Of a stretch of 64,000 nt of DNA, positions 37,028 through 46,087 are shown piece after piece (position 1 is the first letter of the stretch; the number at the start of each line of letters is the position of its first letter). Origin of the DNA: Pseudomonas sp. 7P_10.2_Bac1. GTDB taxonomy: Bacteria > Pseudomonadota > Gammaproteobacteria > Pseudomonadales > Pseudomonadaceae. The stretch spans positions 186,001 to 250,000 of the forward strand of contig NZ_JANLNV010000090.1 of the NCBI RefSeq assembly GCF_025465935.1. The letters run 5' to 3'. Below the pieces are notes generated by a model. That model made no database searches. It saw nothing but the letters and a program-made list of their open reading frames with translations, and was not told the origin of the DNA. Both the position numbers and the translations under genes were made by a program.

Positions 37028-38374
37028 ATGACTAAACCACGCACAACAAAGGCCCTGTTAATCGGTATTCCCCTGACACTGGCGGTGGCCGTCGGGGGCG
37101 GTTTTCTGGCTTGGGAGACGTTCTACGCAGGCAACGCGGGGTATCCGCAGAAGATCGTCAAACAGGCCGATGAGCTTCAAGAGCGCATGCTCTCGTTCGA
37201 CAGTCATATCACCGTTCCCCTGGAATTCGGCAGCGCCGGCAATGAGGCCGACAAAGATGGCCCCGGCCAGTTCGACCTGGTCAAGGCGGCCAAAGGTCGA
37301 TTGTCAGGGGCCGCCCTGACCATTTTTGGCTGGCCGGAAATCTGGAACGGCCCTAACGCCCCGCACCGCCCCACGGCCGGTTTTGTCGAGGCGGCACGCA
37401 ATGAGCAAGAGGCGCGTTACACCATCATCACCGGCATGGTCCGCGACTTTCCTGATCAAGTGGGAATTGCCTACACCCCGGATGATTTGCGCCGCCTGCA
37501 GGGTGAAGGCAAGTTTGCGATTTTTATCAGCATGCTCAACGCCTATCCGCTGGGTCATGACCTGGACCAACTCGACAAATGGACAGCGCGCGGCATGCGC
37601 ATGTTCGGTTTCAGCTATGTCGGCAACAACGACTGGGCCGACTCTTCGCGCCCGCTGCCCTTTTTCAATGACACCCCTGACGCCCTTGGAGGCCTGTCAG
37701 AGATCGGCAAACAGGCCGTACAACGCCTGAACGACCTGGGCGTGATCATCGACGTGTCGCAAATGTCGAGCAAAGCACTGGAACAAGTCAGCCAACTCAG
37801 CCGCACGCCTCTGGTGGCCTCACACTCCGCACCGCGAGCGCTGGTCGACATTGCGCGCAACCTCAGCGACAAAGAGATGCAATTGATCAAGGACACGGGG
37901 GGCGTTGTGCAAATTGTCGGCTTCGGTACGTACCTGCGGCCTCTGAGCCAAGCCACCCAAGACAAACTCAACAGCTTGCGCAGCCAGTTCGATTTACCGC
38001 CCCTGCCTAACCTTGAGATGGCTCTGATGCCCGGCGACGCCATCATCACAGTCTGGCCCGAACAACGCTTTGGCCAATACGCCAGCGGGCTGTACGACAT
38101 CGTCGAGCATGAGCCCAAGGCCACGCTCAAAGACTACGGCGACGCGATTGACTACGCGGTAAAAAAAATCGGCATCGACCATGTCGGCATCAGTTCGGAC
38201 TTCAATGATGGCGGCGGGCTGGAGGGCTGGAAGGACGTAAGCGAGAGCCGCAACGTCACCGCCGAACTGCTGCAACGCGGCTATAGCGAGGCAGATATCG
38301 CCAAGCTCTGGGGCGGCAATTTCCTGCGAGTCTGGGACACCGTGCAAAAAGCTGCCAAACCTACCGCCAAATGA
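37028..38374 (+). CDS. pvdM: Pyoverdine maturation dipeptidase-like protein PvdM
   Basis: The 448-residue protein has an N-terminal membrane anchor or signal (LLIGIPLTLAVAVGGGFLAW) and a membrane-dipeptidase (renal dipeptidase, M19) fold: DSHITVPLEFG near the start and ASHSAPRALVD in the middle. In P. fluorescens and P. aeruginosa PvdM is periplasmic and is needed for ferribactin oxidation by PvdP. I chose the ATG after GAGGTGGCG; an in-frame GTG lies two codons earlier. The stop overlaps pvdO by four bases. pvdN, which often lies between pvdM and pvdO, is missing. Confidence 0.9.
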   Translation: MTKPRTTKALLIGIPLTLAVAVGGGFLAWETFYAGNAGYPQKIVKQADELQERMLSFDSHITVPLEFGSAGNEADKDGPGQFDLVKAAKGRLSGAALTIFGWPEIWNGPNAPHRPTAGFVEAARNEQEARYTIITGMVRDFPDQVGIAYTPDDLRRLQGEGKFAIFISMLNAYPLGHDLDQLDKWTARGMRMFGFSYVGNNDWADSSRPLPFFNDTPDALGGLSEIGKQAVQRLNDLGVIIDVSQMSSKALEQVSQLSRTPLVASHSAPRALVDIARNLSDKEMQLIKDTGGVVQIVGFGTYLRPLSQATQDKLNSLRSQFDLPPLPNLEMALMPGDAIITVWPEQRFGQYASGLYDIVEHEPKATLKDYGDAIDYAVKKIGIDHVGISSDFNDGGGLEGWKDVSESRNVTAELLQRGYSEADIAKLWGGNFLRVWDTVQKAAKPTAK

Positions 38375-39246
38375 AGTGTTCACCCATGCCTACGTTGAAA
38401 CCGATGTATTGCTTGCTATTCGCCAGCCTGCTGCCTGCCCTTGCCCACGCCAAGCCTGATACCAAGCCAGGTACAGTCTTTAAAGACTGCAAGAACTGCC
38501 CGCAGATGGTGGTGCTGCCTGCGGGCAGTTTCGTCATGGGCACGCCTGATGATGAAGTCGGCCGTGAACCCGATGAAGGCCCGATGCACACCGTAACTTT
38601 TAGCAAACCAGTGGCCATCAGCCGTTTTCAAGTCACGGCGGCTGAGTTTGACGCTTACATCAAGGAAACCGGGGTCACGATTGCCGATGGTGACGACCGC
38701 CCCGGCCGCAAATGCACTGCGAGCAAGCCCAGTTATCCGCAAGGGCCGCGCCAGCCTGCGGTGTGCATGGATCTGGAGGATGTCAGACAGTACGTCAAAT
38801 GGCTGGCGAAAAAGACCGGCCAGCCCTACCGCATGGTCAGCGAAGCCACTCGCGAATACGCGGCCAGAGCCGGATCGACCGGTCCGTTCCCCTTCCCGAT
38901 GGATGAAGGCAAGGCCTACAGCATCGCTAAACACGCCAACACCTATGGCCCGGCAGATGGCTACAGTTACAGCTCGCCGGTGGGCAGTTATCCAGCCAAT
39001 GCCTTTGGCGTTTATGACATGCACGGCAACGTGTACGAATGGCTGGCCGACTGCAAACACAACGATTACGTGGGAGCGCCCACCGACGGCAGCGCCTGGG
39101 TAACAGACTGCGCCGGTGAACTGATGCAGATTCGCGGCAACGATTGGGGCGAAGCCCCGGTGTTTTCTCGCTCGGGCAACCGCAACGACATCTACCCGCA
39201 AACCCGTGGCGACTGGATCGGTTTTCGGGTAGAGCGCGACCTTTAA
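38371..39246 (+). CDS. pvdO: Pyoverdine maturation protein PvdO (FGE-sulfatase fold)
   Basis: The 291-residue protein has a signal peptide ending in ALAHA and a formylglycine-generating-enzyme-like domain (PAGSFVMGTPDDE, ISRFQVTAAEFDAY, YDMHGNVYEWLADC, RGDWIGFRV). PvdO acts in the periplasm in the last oxidation that forms the pyoverdine chromophore. The start overlaps the pvdM stop (ATGA); a second Met at residue 6 is also possible. It would be cotranscribed with pvdM from the PvdS box. Confidence 0.9.
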   Translation: MKCSPMPTLKPMYCLLFASLLPALAHAKPDTKPGTVFKDCKNCPQMVVLPAGSFVMGTPDDEVGREPDEGPMHTVTFSKPVAISRFQVTAAEFDAYIKETGVTIADGDDRPGRKCTASKPSYPQGPRQPAVCMDLEDVRQYVKWLAKKTGQPYRMVSEATREYAARAGSTGPFPFPMDEGKAYSIAKHANTYGPADGYSYSSPVGSYPANAFGVYDMHGNVYEWLADCKHNDYVGAPTDGSAWVTDCAGELMQIRGNDWGEAPVFSRSGNRNDIYPQTRGDWIGFRVERDL

Positions 39247-39296
39247 CGATCAAAATGCCCGCGTCCAGAGGTTTATGCGCAACCTGTGACAGTGGC

Positions 39297-39320
39297 TAAA
39301 TCCCCACTCCAATCACTCGT
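39297..39320 (+). promoter_or_regulatory. PvdS iron-starvation box of pvdE
   Basis: TAAAT, 16 bases, CGT: a second perfect match, 44 bases before the pvdE start. It gives pvdE its own low-iron promoter although pvdO lies just upstream on the same strand. Confidence 0.88.
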
Positions 39321-39363
39321 TCACAAGAGACTGCCCTTCCCTTGATCCAAGGAACTCTTGTTT

Positions 39364-41028
39364 ATGAGCCAGCCCTCCACACCCCGGACCTCGCCCGGGG
39401 TTCTTCAAGAATTGTTTATCCTGCTCAAGCCCTTGCGCCTGATCGTCATCCTGTCGATCGTGCTGGGCATGATCGGCGGGTTAAGCATCACGGTGCTGCT
39501 GGCAACCATCAACAGTGCCCTGCATGCAGAAAGCGGTCTAAGCCAACACGTGGTCACGCTGTTTGCAGGGCTTTGCGTGCTGGCGCTGGCCAGCTCAATT
39601 GGCTCAGACATCGGCAGCAATTATGTGGGCCAACACATTATCGCCAGGCTGCGTCAGGAGCTCGGCGAAAAGGTGCTCTGCGCGCCTATCGCGCACATCG
39701 AACACTATCGCAGTCACCGGCTGATCCCGGTGCTGACCCACGATGTCGACACCATCAGCGATTTCGCCTTCGCATTTGCCCCACTGGCGATTTCACTGAC
39801 CGTGACCTTGGGCTGCATGGGCTATCTGGCCATGCTGTCGTGGCCGATGTTTGTGATGATGCTGGTGGCGATTGTGATCGGCACGGTGATCCAGTACATC
39901 GCACGCGGCCACGGCCTGAACGGTTTTGCCCAGGCCCGCGAGGCCGAAGATGAACTGCAAAAGCATTACAACGCGATTGCCGAAGGCGCCAAGGAACTGC
40001 GGATCCACCGCCCGCGCCGGCAACGCATGTTCGTGGACGGGATCCAGCGCACCGCAGCCAAGATCTGCAACATCCAGGTGCGCTCTATCAATACGTTTGT
40101 CATCGCCAAGAGCCTGGGCTCGATGCTGTTTTTTGTGGTCATCGGTCTGGCGCTGGCCATGCAATCGTTATGGCCCAGCAGCAACCCCGAGGTGACCAGC
40201 GGTTTTGTGCTGGTGCTGCTGTACATGAAAGGCCCGCTGGAACATTTGATCAGCACCCTGCCGATCATCAGCCGGGCGCAGATCGCCTTCCGGCGCATTG
40301 CGGATTTATCCGAACAGTTCAACTCACCCGAGCCGCACCTGTTGCTCAACGCCCAGGGCACGCCAGACATGACGCTCAATCGCCTGGAACTGGCAGACGT
40401 CAGCTACAGCTTCCCGCCCGTGCAAGGTAGCGCGCCGTTCCGCCTGGGGCCGGTGAACCTGACGATCAATCAGGGCGACATTGTCTTCATCGTCGGTGAG
40501 AACGGTTGTGGCAAAACCACGCTGATCAAGTTGCTGCTGGGCCTGTACACCCCACAACACGGCGAAATCCGTCTCAATGGCCAGCCTGTTACGGCCGAAA
40601 ACCGAGATGACTATCGCCAACGGTTCACCACTATTTTTGCCGACTACTTCTTGTTCGATGACGTGGTGCAAGGCGACATGCACATTCCGCAAGACGCCGA
40701 GCAGTACCTCAAGCGTCTGGAAATTTCTCACAAAGTCAGCATCACCGACGGCCACTTCAGCACCACCGACCTGTCGACCGGCCAACGCAAACGCCTGGCA
40801 CTGGTCAACGCCTGGCTCGAAGAGCGCCCGGTACTGGTGTTTGACGAATGGGCAGCCGACCAGGACCCGACGTTTCGGCGCATTTTCTATACCGAACTGC
40901 TGCCCGACCTCAAGCGATTGGGCAAGACCATCATCGTGATCTCCCACGACGATCGCTATTTCGATGTCGCCGATCAATTGGTGCGCATGGACAGCGGCAA
41001 AGTCAGTACGGCGCTGGACGTAGCGTAA
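39364..41028 (+). CDS. pvdE: Pyoverdine precursor exporter PvdE (fused ABC transporter)
   Basis: The 554-residue protein fuses a six-helix transmembrane domain (about 1-310) to an ATPase domain with Walker A VGENGCGKTT, signature STGQRKRLAL and Walker B PVLVFDEWAADQD. PvdE moves acylated ferribactin from cytoplasm to periplasm, where PvdM, PvdO and PvdP mature it. I chose the ATG giving MSQPSTPR; a TTG lies two codons upstream. fpvA follows after 135 bases. Confidence 0.94.
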   Translation: MSQPSTPRTSPGVLQELFILLKPLRLIVILSIVLGMIGGLSITVLLATINSALHAESGLSQHVVTLFAGLCVLALASSIGSDIGSNYVGQHIIARLRQELGEKVLCAPIAHIEHYRSHRLIPVLTHDVDTISDFAFAFAPLAISLTVTLGCMGYLAMLSWPMFVMMLVAIVIGTVIQYIARGHGLNGFAQAREAEDELQKHYNAIAEGAKELRIHRPRRQRMFVDGIQRTAAKICNIQVRSINTFVIAKSLGSMLFFVVIGLALAMQSLWPSSNPEVTSGFVLVLLYMKGPLEHLISTLPIISRAQIAFRRIADLSEQFNSPEPHLLLNAQGTPDMTLNRLELADVSYSFPPVQGSAPFRLGPVNLTINQGDIVFIVGENGCGKTTLIKLLLGLYTPQHGEIRLNGQPVTAENRDDYRQRFTTIFADYFLFDDVVQGDMHIPQDAEQYLKRLEISHKVSITDGHFSTTDLSTGQRKRLALVNAWLEERPVLVFDEWAADQDPTFRRIFYTELLPDLKRLGKTIIVISHDDRYFDVADQLVRMDSGKVSTALDVA

Positions 41029-41108
41029 TTCAACGCTCCAACACGTTTTTGGGAGCAAGGCCGATTTTTTTCAGGAACTTTTATCCGGTTTCTCAATCGC
41101 GCTGCGTC

Positions 41109-41123
41109 TAATAATTATTCCCA
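41109..41123 (+). promoter_or_regulatory. Fur box upstream of fpvA
   Basis: TAATAATTATTCCCA matches the 7-1-7 Fur consensus TGATAATNATTATCA at 11 of 14 positions. It lies 40 bases before the fpvA start, so Fur may repress fpvA directly besides any PvdS or FpvI control. I see no TAAAT-N16-CGT here. Confidence 0.6.
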
Positions 41124-41163
41124 TTAACAAAAAAGAATTTTCCTACGGAGCCTAGCTAAAAAC

Positions 41164-43638
41164 ATGCAACGACCAACCTTGACCCGTACCCCTCTCTCGA
41201 TTGCTACCCAGCGCCAGAGTGTTCGCCGCACTCTGCTGTCCAGTGCCTTTGTGGCGTCGGTTTTACTCGGATCTTCACTGGCTCAGGCCGCCCCGGTTGC
41301 CGTGAATATTCCCGCACAATCGCTGGCCAGCGCTCTGAACGAATTCGGCAAGCAAGCCAACCTGCAAGTGTTGTACAGCCCGGACCAGGTGCAAGGGATC
41401 AAATCGCGCTCGGTGTCGGGTTCGCTTGAGCCAATCCAGGCACTGGAAACCTTGCTGCAAGGCAGCGGGATTTCCTATCAGCTCAATGGCAACACCGTGA
41501 TCATCAACACGCATCAGGGTAAAGGTCTGGAACTGGGTACGACGACTATTTCCGGCAAGGGCCTGGGCAATACGCTGATCACTGAAGACTCCGGTTCCTA
41601 CACCACTGGCGCTACCGCCACTTCCACCAAGCTGCCCCTGTCGATTCGCGAAACCCCGCAGACAGTGACCGTTGTCACGCGCCAGATGATGAACGATCAG
41701 GCCGTTCAAACCATTGGCGATGTCCTGCGTAACGCACCGGGTATCTCGACCCAGGCCTACGACAGTGACCGCATGGAGTACTCGGCACGCGGCTACGCCA
41801 TCACCAACTACCAGTACGATGGTGTCAACAGTTTGTATGACGGGGTGTTTGAAGAGGGCGCGACCAAGGTCGACATGGCCTTGTATGACCGGGTCGACAT
41901 TGTCAAAGGCGCAACAGGCCTGTTGTCCGGTTCGGGCGAACCTTCAGCCACCGTTAACCTTATCCGTAAAAAACCGACCCGCGAATTCAAGGCTTCGGTC
42001 AGCGGCACCGTTGGTTCGTGGGACGATTACCGCACTGAGGGTGATATCTCTGGCCCACTGAATGAAGATGGCAGCGTGCGCGGCCGTGTGGTGGCGGTCT
42101 ATCAGGACGCGGATTCGTACCGCGACCACTATTCAAAAAAGAATGACGTGTTCTACGGCATCATCGAGGCCGATCTTACTCCCGACACACTGTTCACCTT
42201 TGGCATGGATTACCAGAAGATCAAGCCACGCGGCTCGTCCTGGACCGGCAACCCCTACTATTTCTCTGACTTCACCAAGACCGACTTCAGCCGTTCGTTC
42301 AACCCGGCCACTGACTGGAGCCGTCGTGACGTGGTGGCCAAAACAACCTTTGCTTCTCTTGAACACCGCTTCGCCAACGACTGGAAAGTCAAAGGCACCC
42401 TGACCCAGCAAACCAACGACCACGATACCCAACTGGGCTCGGCCAGCGGTGGCAATCCAGACCCGGTGACCGGCAAAGGGATGTTCTTCTACTGGGGCAA
42501 ATGGGAAGGTCATCGCGTACAGAATACAGCTGACATCAATGCCACTGGCCCCTTCACGCTGTTCGGCCGCGAGCATGAACTGGTGGTGGGCGCCACGTCG
42601 CAATCCTCACGTCAAACCGGTGCAACCTTTGACGGCAGCCTGTTCGGCCTGGTGCCTGGCAGCATCTTTGACTGGAACGGCCATTACCCGAAACCGGACT
42701 TCCCGAAAAACGGCAAATACCAAGAAAACACCAACCAGAACAGCGCCTACATCGCTGCGCGCTTCAAGCCCGCCGACGATTTGTCGGTCATCCTCGGTAG
42801 CCGCATCAGCGACTTCCAGTACAACGAGAGCTACAAGTATTACGTGCAGTCTCAGACGTTCAGCGACAACAAAACCACTTCCAAGCAACACGGCAAGGTC
42901 ACTCCTTACGCCGGGGTGGTGTATGACCTGAACGATACCTACTCGACCTATGCCAGTTACACATCCATCTACAAACCGGTGACTCAGCGCAGCCAGTCCA
43001 ACACCACCCTGGCGCCCACCGAGGGCAATAGCTATGAAATCGGCCTGAAGGGTGAGTATTTCGATGGCCGCCTGAATGCCAGTGTGGCGGTGTTCCGCAC
43101 GGAACAGAAAAAGCTGCCGATCTATGCAGGCACCAACCCGGATACCGGCCGCGACTACTACGAGTCGGTTGACGGCGCGAAGACCAAAGGCATCGAGTTT
43201 GAACTGACCGGCGAACTGATGCCGGACTGGAACATCATGGCCGGCTACACCTACGCCCAGACCAAGACCGATGACGGCAAACGGCTGTACGGTTACCCGC
43301 TGGAAACCACCAAGCCGGAGAACGTGGCACGAGTATTCACCACGTATCGCCTGCCGGGCGCGCTGAACAAAGTCACTGTGGGCGGTGGCGTGAACCGGCA
43401 AAGCCCGTTCTACGGCAAGATCTGGAACGACCCCAAGGGCGACTACGACATCATCGAGCAGAACAGCTACGCGCTGGTTAACCTGATGACCCGCTACGAG
43501 TACAACGAACACTTGTCGTTCAACCTCAACGCCAACAACGTGTTCGACAAAAAATACCTGTCGGGTCTGGGTAACTTCAGCACTGTTTACTATGGAGAGC
43601 CGCGCAGCCTGTCGCTGACCACCAAGTACACGTTCTAA
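41164..43638 (+). CDS. fpvA: Ferripyoverdine TonB-dependent receptor
   Basis: The 824-residue outer-membrane receptor has a signal peptide ending LAQA, a periplasmic STN signalling domain (about 45-125; signals to FpvR-type anti-sigma factors), a TonB-box region, a plug domain (about 160-270; IGDVLRNAPGIS, ARGYAITNYQYDGV) and a 22-strand barrel ending in the C-terminal Phe. Its place after pvdE is the usual one for the cognate ferripyoverdine receptor. No fpvI/fpvR or pvdD-type NRPS gene follows, unlike many pyoverdine loci. Confidence 0.93.
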   Translation: MQRPTLTRTPLSIATQRQSVRRTLLSSAFVASVLLGSSLAQAAPVAVNIPAQSLASALNEFGKQANLQVLYSPDQVQGIKSRSVSGSLEPIQALETLLQGSGISYQLNGNTVIINTHQGKGLELGTTTISGKGLGNTLITEDSGSYTTGATATSTKLPLSIRETPQTVTVVTRQMMNDQAVQTIGDVLRNAPGISTQAYDSDRMEYSARGYAITNYQYDGVNSLYDGVFEEGATKVDMALYDRVDIVKGATGLLSGSGEPSATVNLIRKKPTREFKASVSGTVGSWDDYRTEGDISGPLNEDGSVRGRVVAVYQDADSYRDHYSKKNDVFYGIIEADLTPDTLFTFGMDYQKIKPRGSSWTGNPYYFSDFTKTDFSRSFNPATDWSRRDVVAKTTFASLEHRFANDWKVKGTLTQQTNDHDTQLGSASGGNPDPVTGKGMFFYWGKWEGHRVQNTADINATGPFTLFGREHELVVGATSQSSRQTGATFDGSLFGLVPGSIFDWNGHYPKPDFPKNGKYQENTNQNSAYIAARFKPADDLSVILGSRISDFQYNESYKYYVQSQTFSDNKTTSKQHGKVTPYAGVVYDLNDTYSTYASYTSIYKPVTQRSQSNTTLAPTEGNSYEIGLKGEYFDGRLNASVAVFRTEQKKLPIYAGTNPDTGRDYYESVDGAKTKGIEFELTGELMPDWNIMAGYTYAQTKTDDGKRLYGYPLETTKPENVARVFTTYRLPGALNKVTVGGGVNRQSPFYGKIWNDPKGDYDIIEQNSYALVNLMTRYEYNEHLSFNLNANNVFDKKYLSGLGNFSTVYYGEPRSLSLTTKYTF

Positions 43639-43670
43639 CCCCTCTACACACGGATGATGGGTGCACAACA

Positions 43671-43765
43671 GTAGTCGCTGACGAAGGATGACACTGCGAT
43701 GGGTTGCCAAGCGGCCCCTTGGTGGCGAGGCCGCATCGCAGCCTTCGCTCCTCGTCAGCGACTAC
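43671..43765. repeat. Long imperfect inverted repeat after fpvA
   Basis: GTAGTCGCTGACGA at 43671-43684 is matched exactly by its complement at 43752-43765, and inner segments CACTGCGATG/CGCATCGCAG and GGCC pairs continue the stem. A separate REP-like GATCGCGAGCAAGCTCG follows at 43774. It could end the fpvA transcript. Confidence 0.8.
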
Positions 43766-43856
43766 CGTTTCGTGATCGCGAGCAAGCTCGCCGGGTGCCC
43801 ATGTGTTTTTCGTGCATTGCCCTTACACTGAGCACCCCTTGCTCACTGGCGCGATC

Positions 43857-44720
43857 ATGGACCTCGACCTGGCCCGTACTTTCCTCGAAATCGTTCGCTG
43901 CGGCAGCCTCGCGGCGGCGGCCGAGAAACTTTACATCACCCAGACTGCCGTAACAGCCCGCGTGCAGAAGCTCGAAAGCCTGCTCGGTACCGGGCTGTTT
44001 GTGCGTAACCGCGCCGGCGCCAAACTGACCCCTGATGGCGAAGCCTTCGTGGTGTATGCCAACCAGCTGATGCAGACCTGGGAGGCCGCCCGCCGCGATG
44101 TACCGCGCCCCGAAGGCCTGCACAAGATGCTGCACATCGGTGGTGAAGTCAGCCTGTGTAACCCGCTGATTTTGAGCTGGGCGAAAACCCTGCGCGAACA
44201 CCTCACCAAGCACGCTTTGCGGATTCAGATTCGCGACGGCGAATTCTTGTTGCGTCAGATCGAAATGGGCCTGCTGGATGCCGCGTTGGTGTATCAGCCT
44301 GCCTATTGGCCGGGGATGCAGGTCGAGCAGTTGCTGGAAGAAAAACTCATCCAGATTCGCCGCCCTGCCCTGCCCGAGCCTTACGTGTACGTAGATTGGG
44401 GCGAAGATTTCCGCCGTCAGCATGACGCAGCCCTGCCAGACAAGGCTCGGGCGCCGATCAGCTTCAACCTGGGGCCGGTGGCGTTGCATTTCATTCTGGA
44501 AAACGGTGGCAGCGGCTACTTTCGCACCCGGGTGGTCAAGAGCTACCTGGACAGTGGCGCGCTGGAGCGTGTGCCCAAAGCGCCCGAATTCAGTTACCCG
44601 ACTTACCTGGTGTACTCGCGCGAACGCGACAGCCCGGCGTTGCAACACGCCATCGAACTGCTGCGCGAGTTGGTCAAGGAGGACGGTGACTGGTCACAGC
44701 GATGGGGCCCGGAGATTTAA
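43857..44720 (+). CDS. LysR-family regulator
   Basis: The 287-residue regulator has a winged helix (LARTFLEIVRCGSLAAAAEK, YITQTAVTARVQKLE) and a short effector domain. I chose the ATG giving MDLDLARTF; the longer open frame lacks family support. It precedes the AGE-family isomerase by 109 bases on the same strand and may control it, but LysR targets are more often divergent, and the gene at its back is fpvA on the same strand. Effector unknown. Confidence 0.88.
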   Translation: MDLDLARTFLEIVRCGSLAAAAEKLYITQTAVTARVQKLESLLGTGLFVRNRAGAKLTPDGEAFVVYANQLMQTWEAARRDVPRPEGLHKMLHIGGEVSLCNPLILSWAKTLREHLTKHALRIQIRDGEFLLRQIEMGLLDAALVYQPAYWPGMQVEQLLEEKLIQIRRPALPEPYVYVDWGEDFRRQHDAALPDKARAPISFNLGPVALHFILENGGSGYFRTRVVKSYLDSGALERVPKAPEFSYPTYLVYSRERDSPALQHAIELLRELVKEDGDWSQRWGPEI

Positions 44721-44829
44721 AGCAGCCCACCAAACCCCGTTGCGCATCGTTAATAGATGAAAGCTTTCAGCTTTGCGCGCAATCCCTTAGTCTGCGAGCG
44801 CCGAATAACAAGAACCTCACAGGTGGCCC

Positions 44830-46074
44830 ATGACCAATCTCACGCGGACCAACGAAAGCTGGCTGACTTCTGCCTCCCATCAACAATGGCTCCACGAGCA
44901 GGGCCAGGCGCTGGTGGATTTTGCCAAGGCGGCCCGTGTGCCCCAGGGTTTTGCCAGCCTCGACCGGTTTGGCAAACGCGCGGAGGATGCTCAGGTGGAC
45001 ACGGTGACCACTGCACGCATGGTTCACAGCTTTTCCCTCGCCCATATTCAGGGCCTGCCCGGATGCACACCGCTGATTGATCATGGCCTGTCAGCCTTGA
45101 CGGGTGCACTGCGCGATACCAACCACGGCGGTTGGTTCTCCAGCCCGGATGCCCAGAATGGCAATCGACGCAAAGACGCTTATCTGCATGCGTTTGTCGC
45201 ACTGGCCGCGAGCTCGGCTGTAGTCGCCGGGCGTTTGGGCGCTGCCGAATTGCTGGCCGAAGCCGTGGGGGTATTGGAGCGACACTTCTGGTCCGAAGAC
45301 GAAGGCGCCTTGCTGGAAAGCTTTGCCGAGGACTGGAGTGATTGCGAGTCGTATCGCGGCGCCAACAGCAATATGCATGGCACCGAAACCTGCCTGGCGT
45401 TGGCCGACGTACTCGACGAAGACCTGTGGCTCGACCGCGCCTTGCGCATCGTCGAACGGGTCATTCATCAACACGCAGCCCAGTCCGGCTACCTGCCCAT
45501 TGAACACTTCGATGCCCACTGGCAGCCGCTGCCCGACTACAACCGCGATAACCCGGCAGACCCTTTCCGGCCGTTTGGCAAGACACCCGGCCATGCGTTT
45601 GAATGGGCGCGCCTGTTGCTGCACCTTGAAGCAGCACGCAAACAGCGCGGTCTGCCAAACCCTGACTGGTTGCTGGACGATGCACGTCAACTGTTCCACA
45701 GCGCATGCCGGTACGGCTGGCAGGCCGATGGTCAGCCAGGCATTGTCTACACCCTGGACTTCGCGCATCAACCGGTCGTGCGCGAGCGCCTGCACTGGAC
45801 ACTCGCTGAGGCAGCCGCCGCTGCCACCGCGTTGATTCAGCGCACCGGCGAGCCTGTTTACGATGAGTGGTATCAGCGTTTCTGGGACTACATCGACCTG
45901 CACCTGATCGACCGTGAGCACGGCAGTTGGCACCACGAGCTGGGGCCCGACAACCTGCCTTCGGCCACCATCTGGCCGGGCAAAGGCGATCTGTATCACG
46001 CTTACCAGGCCACGTTGCTGCCCCGCTTGCCACTGGCAATCAGCCTGGCCAGTGCCCTCAAGCTACGACGTTGA
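44830..46074 (+). CDS. AGE-family aldose-ketose isomerase (mannose isomerase/YihS-like)
   Basis: The 414-residue (alpha/alpha)6-barrel protein has the family active-site segments: NMHGTETCLAL, KTPGHAFEWARLL and a C-terminal SWHHELGP with WPGKGDLYHAYQ. In D-mannose isomerase and YihS the histidines in these segments catalyse aldose-ketose exchange. The WPGKxDLYH phrase favours a mannose-isomerase-type enzyme over GlcNAc epimerase. No sugar transporter or kinase lies beside it, so the substrate remains open. It converges on the receptor gene downstream. Confidence 0.85.
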   Translation: MTNLTRTNESWLTSASHQQWLHEQGQALVDFAKAARVPQGFASLDRFGKRAEDAQVDTVTTARMVHSFSLAHIQGLPGCTPLIDHGLSALTGALRDTNHGGWFSSPDAQNGNRRKDAYLHAFVALAASSAVVAGRLGAAELLAEAVGVLERHFWSEDEGALLESFAEDWSDCESYRGANSNMHGTETCLALADVLDEDLWLDRALRIVERVIHQHAAQSGYLPIEHFDAHWQPLPDYNRDNPADPFRPFGKTPGHAFEWARLLLHLEAARKQRGLPNPDWLLDDARQLFHSACRYGWQADGQPGIVYTLDFAHQPVVRERLHWTLAEAAAAATALIQRTGEPVYDEWYQRFWDYIDLHLIDREHGSWHHELGPDNLPSATIWPGKGDLYHAYQATLLPRLPLAISLASALKLRR

Positions 46075-46087
46075 GGGCAGGCGAGCA

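Noticed and set aside
41029..41163. A PvdS box for fpvA
   Set aside because: No TAAAT-N16/17-CGT was found; only a Fur box is supported here.
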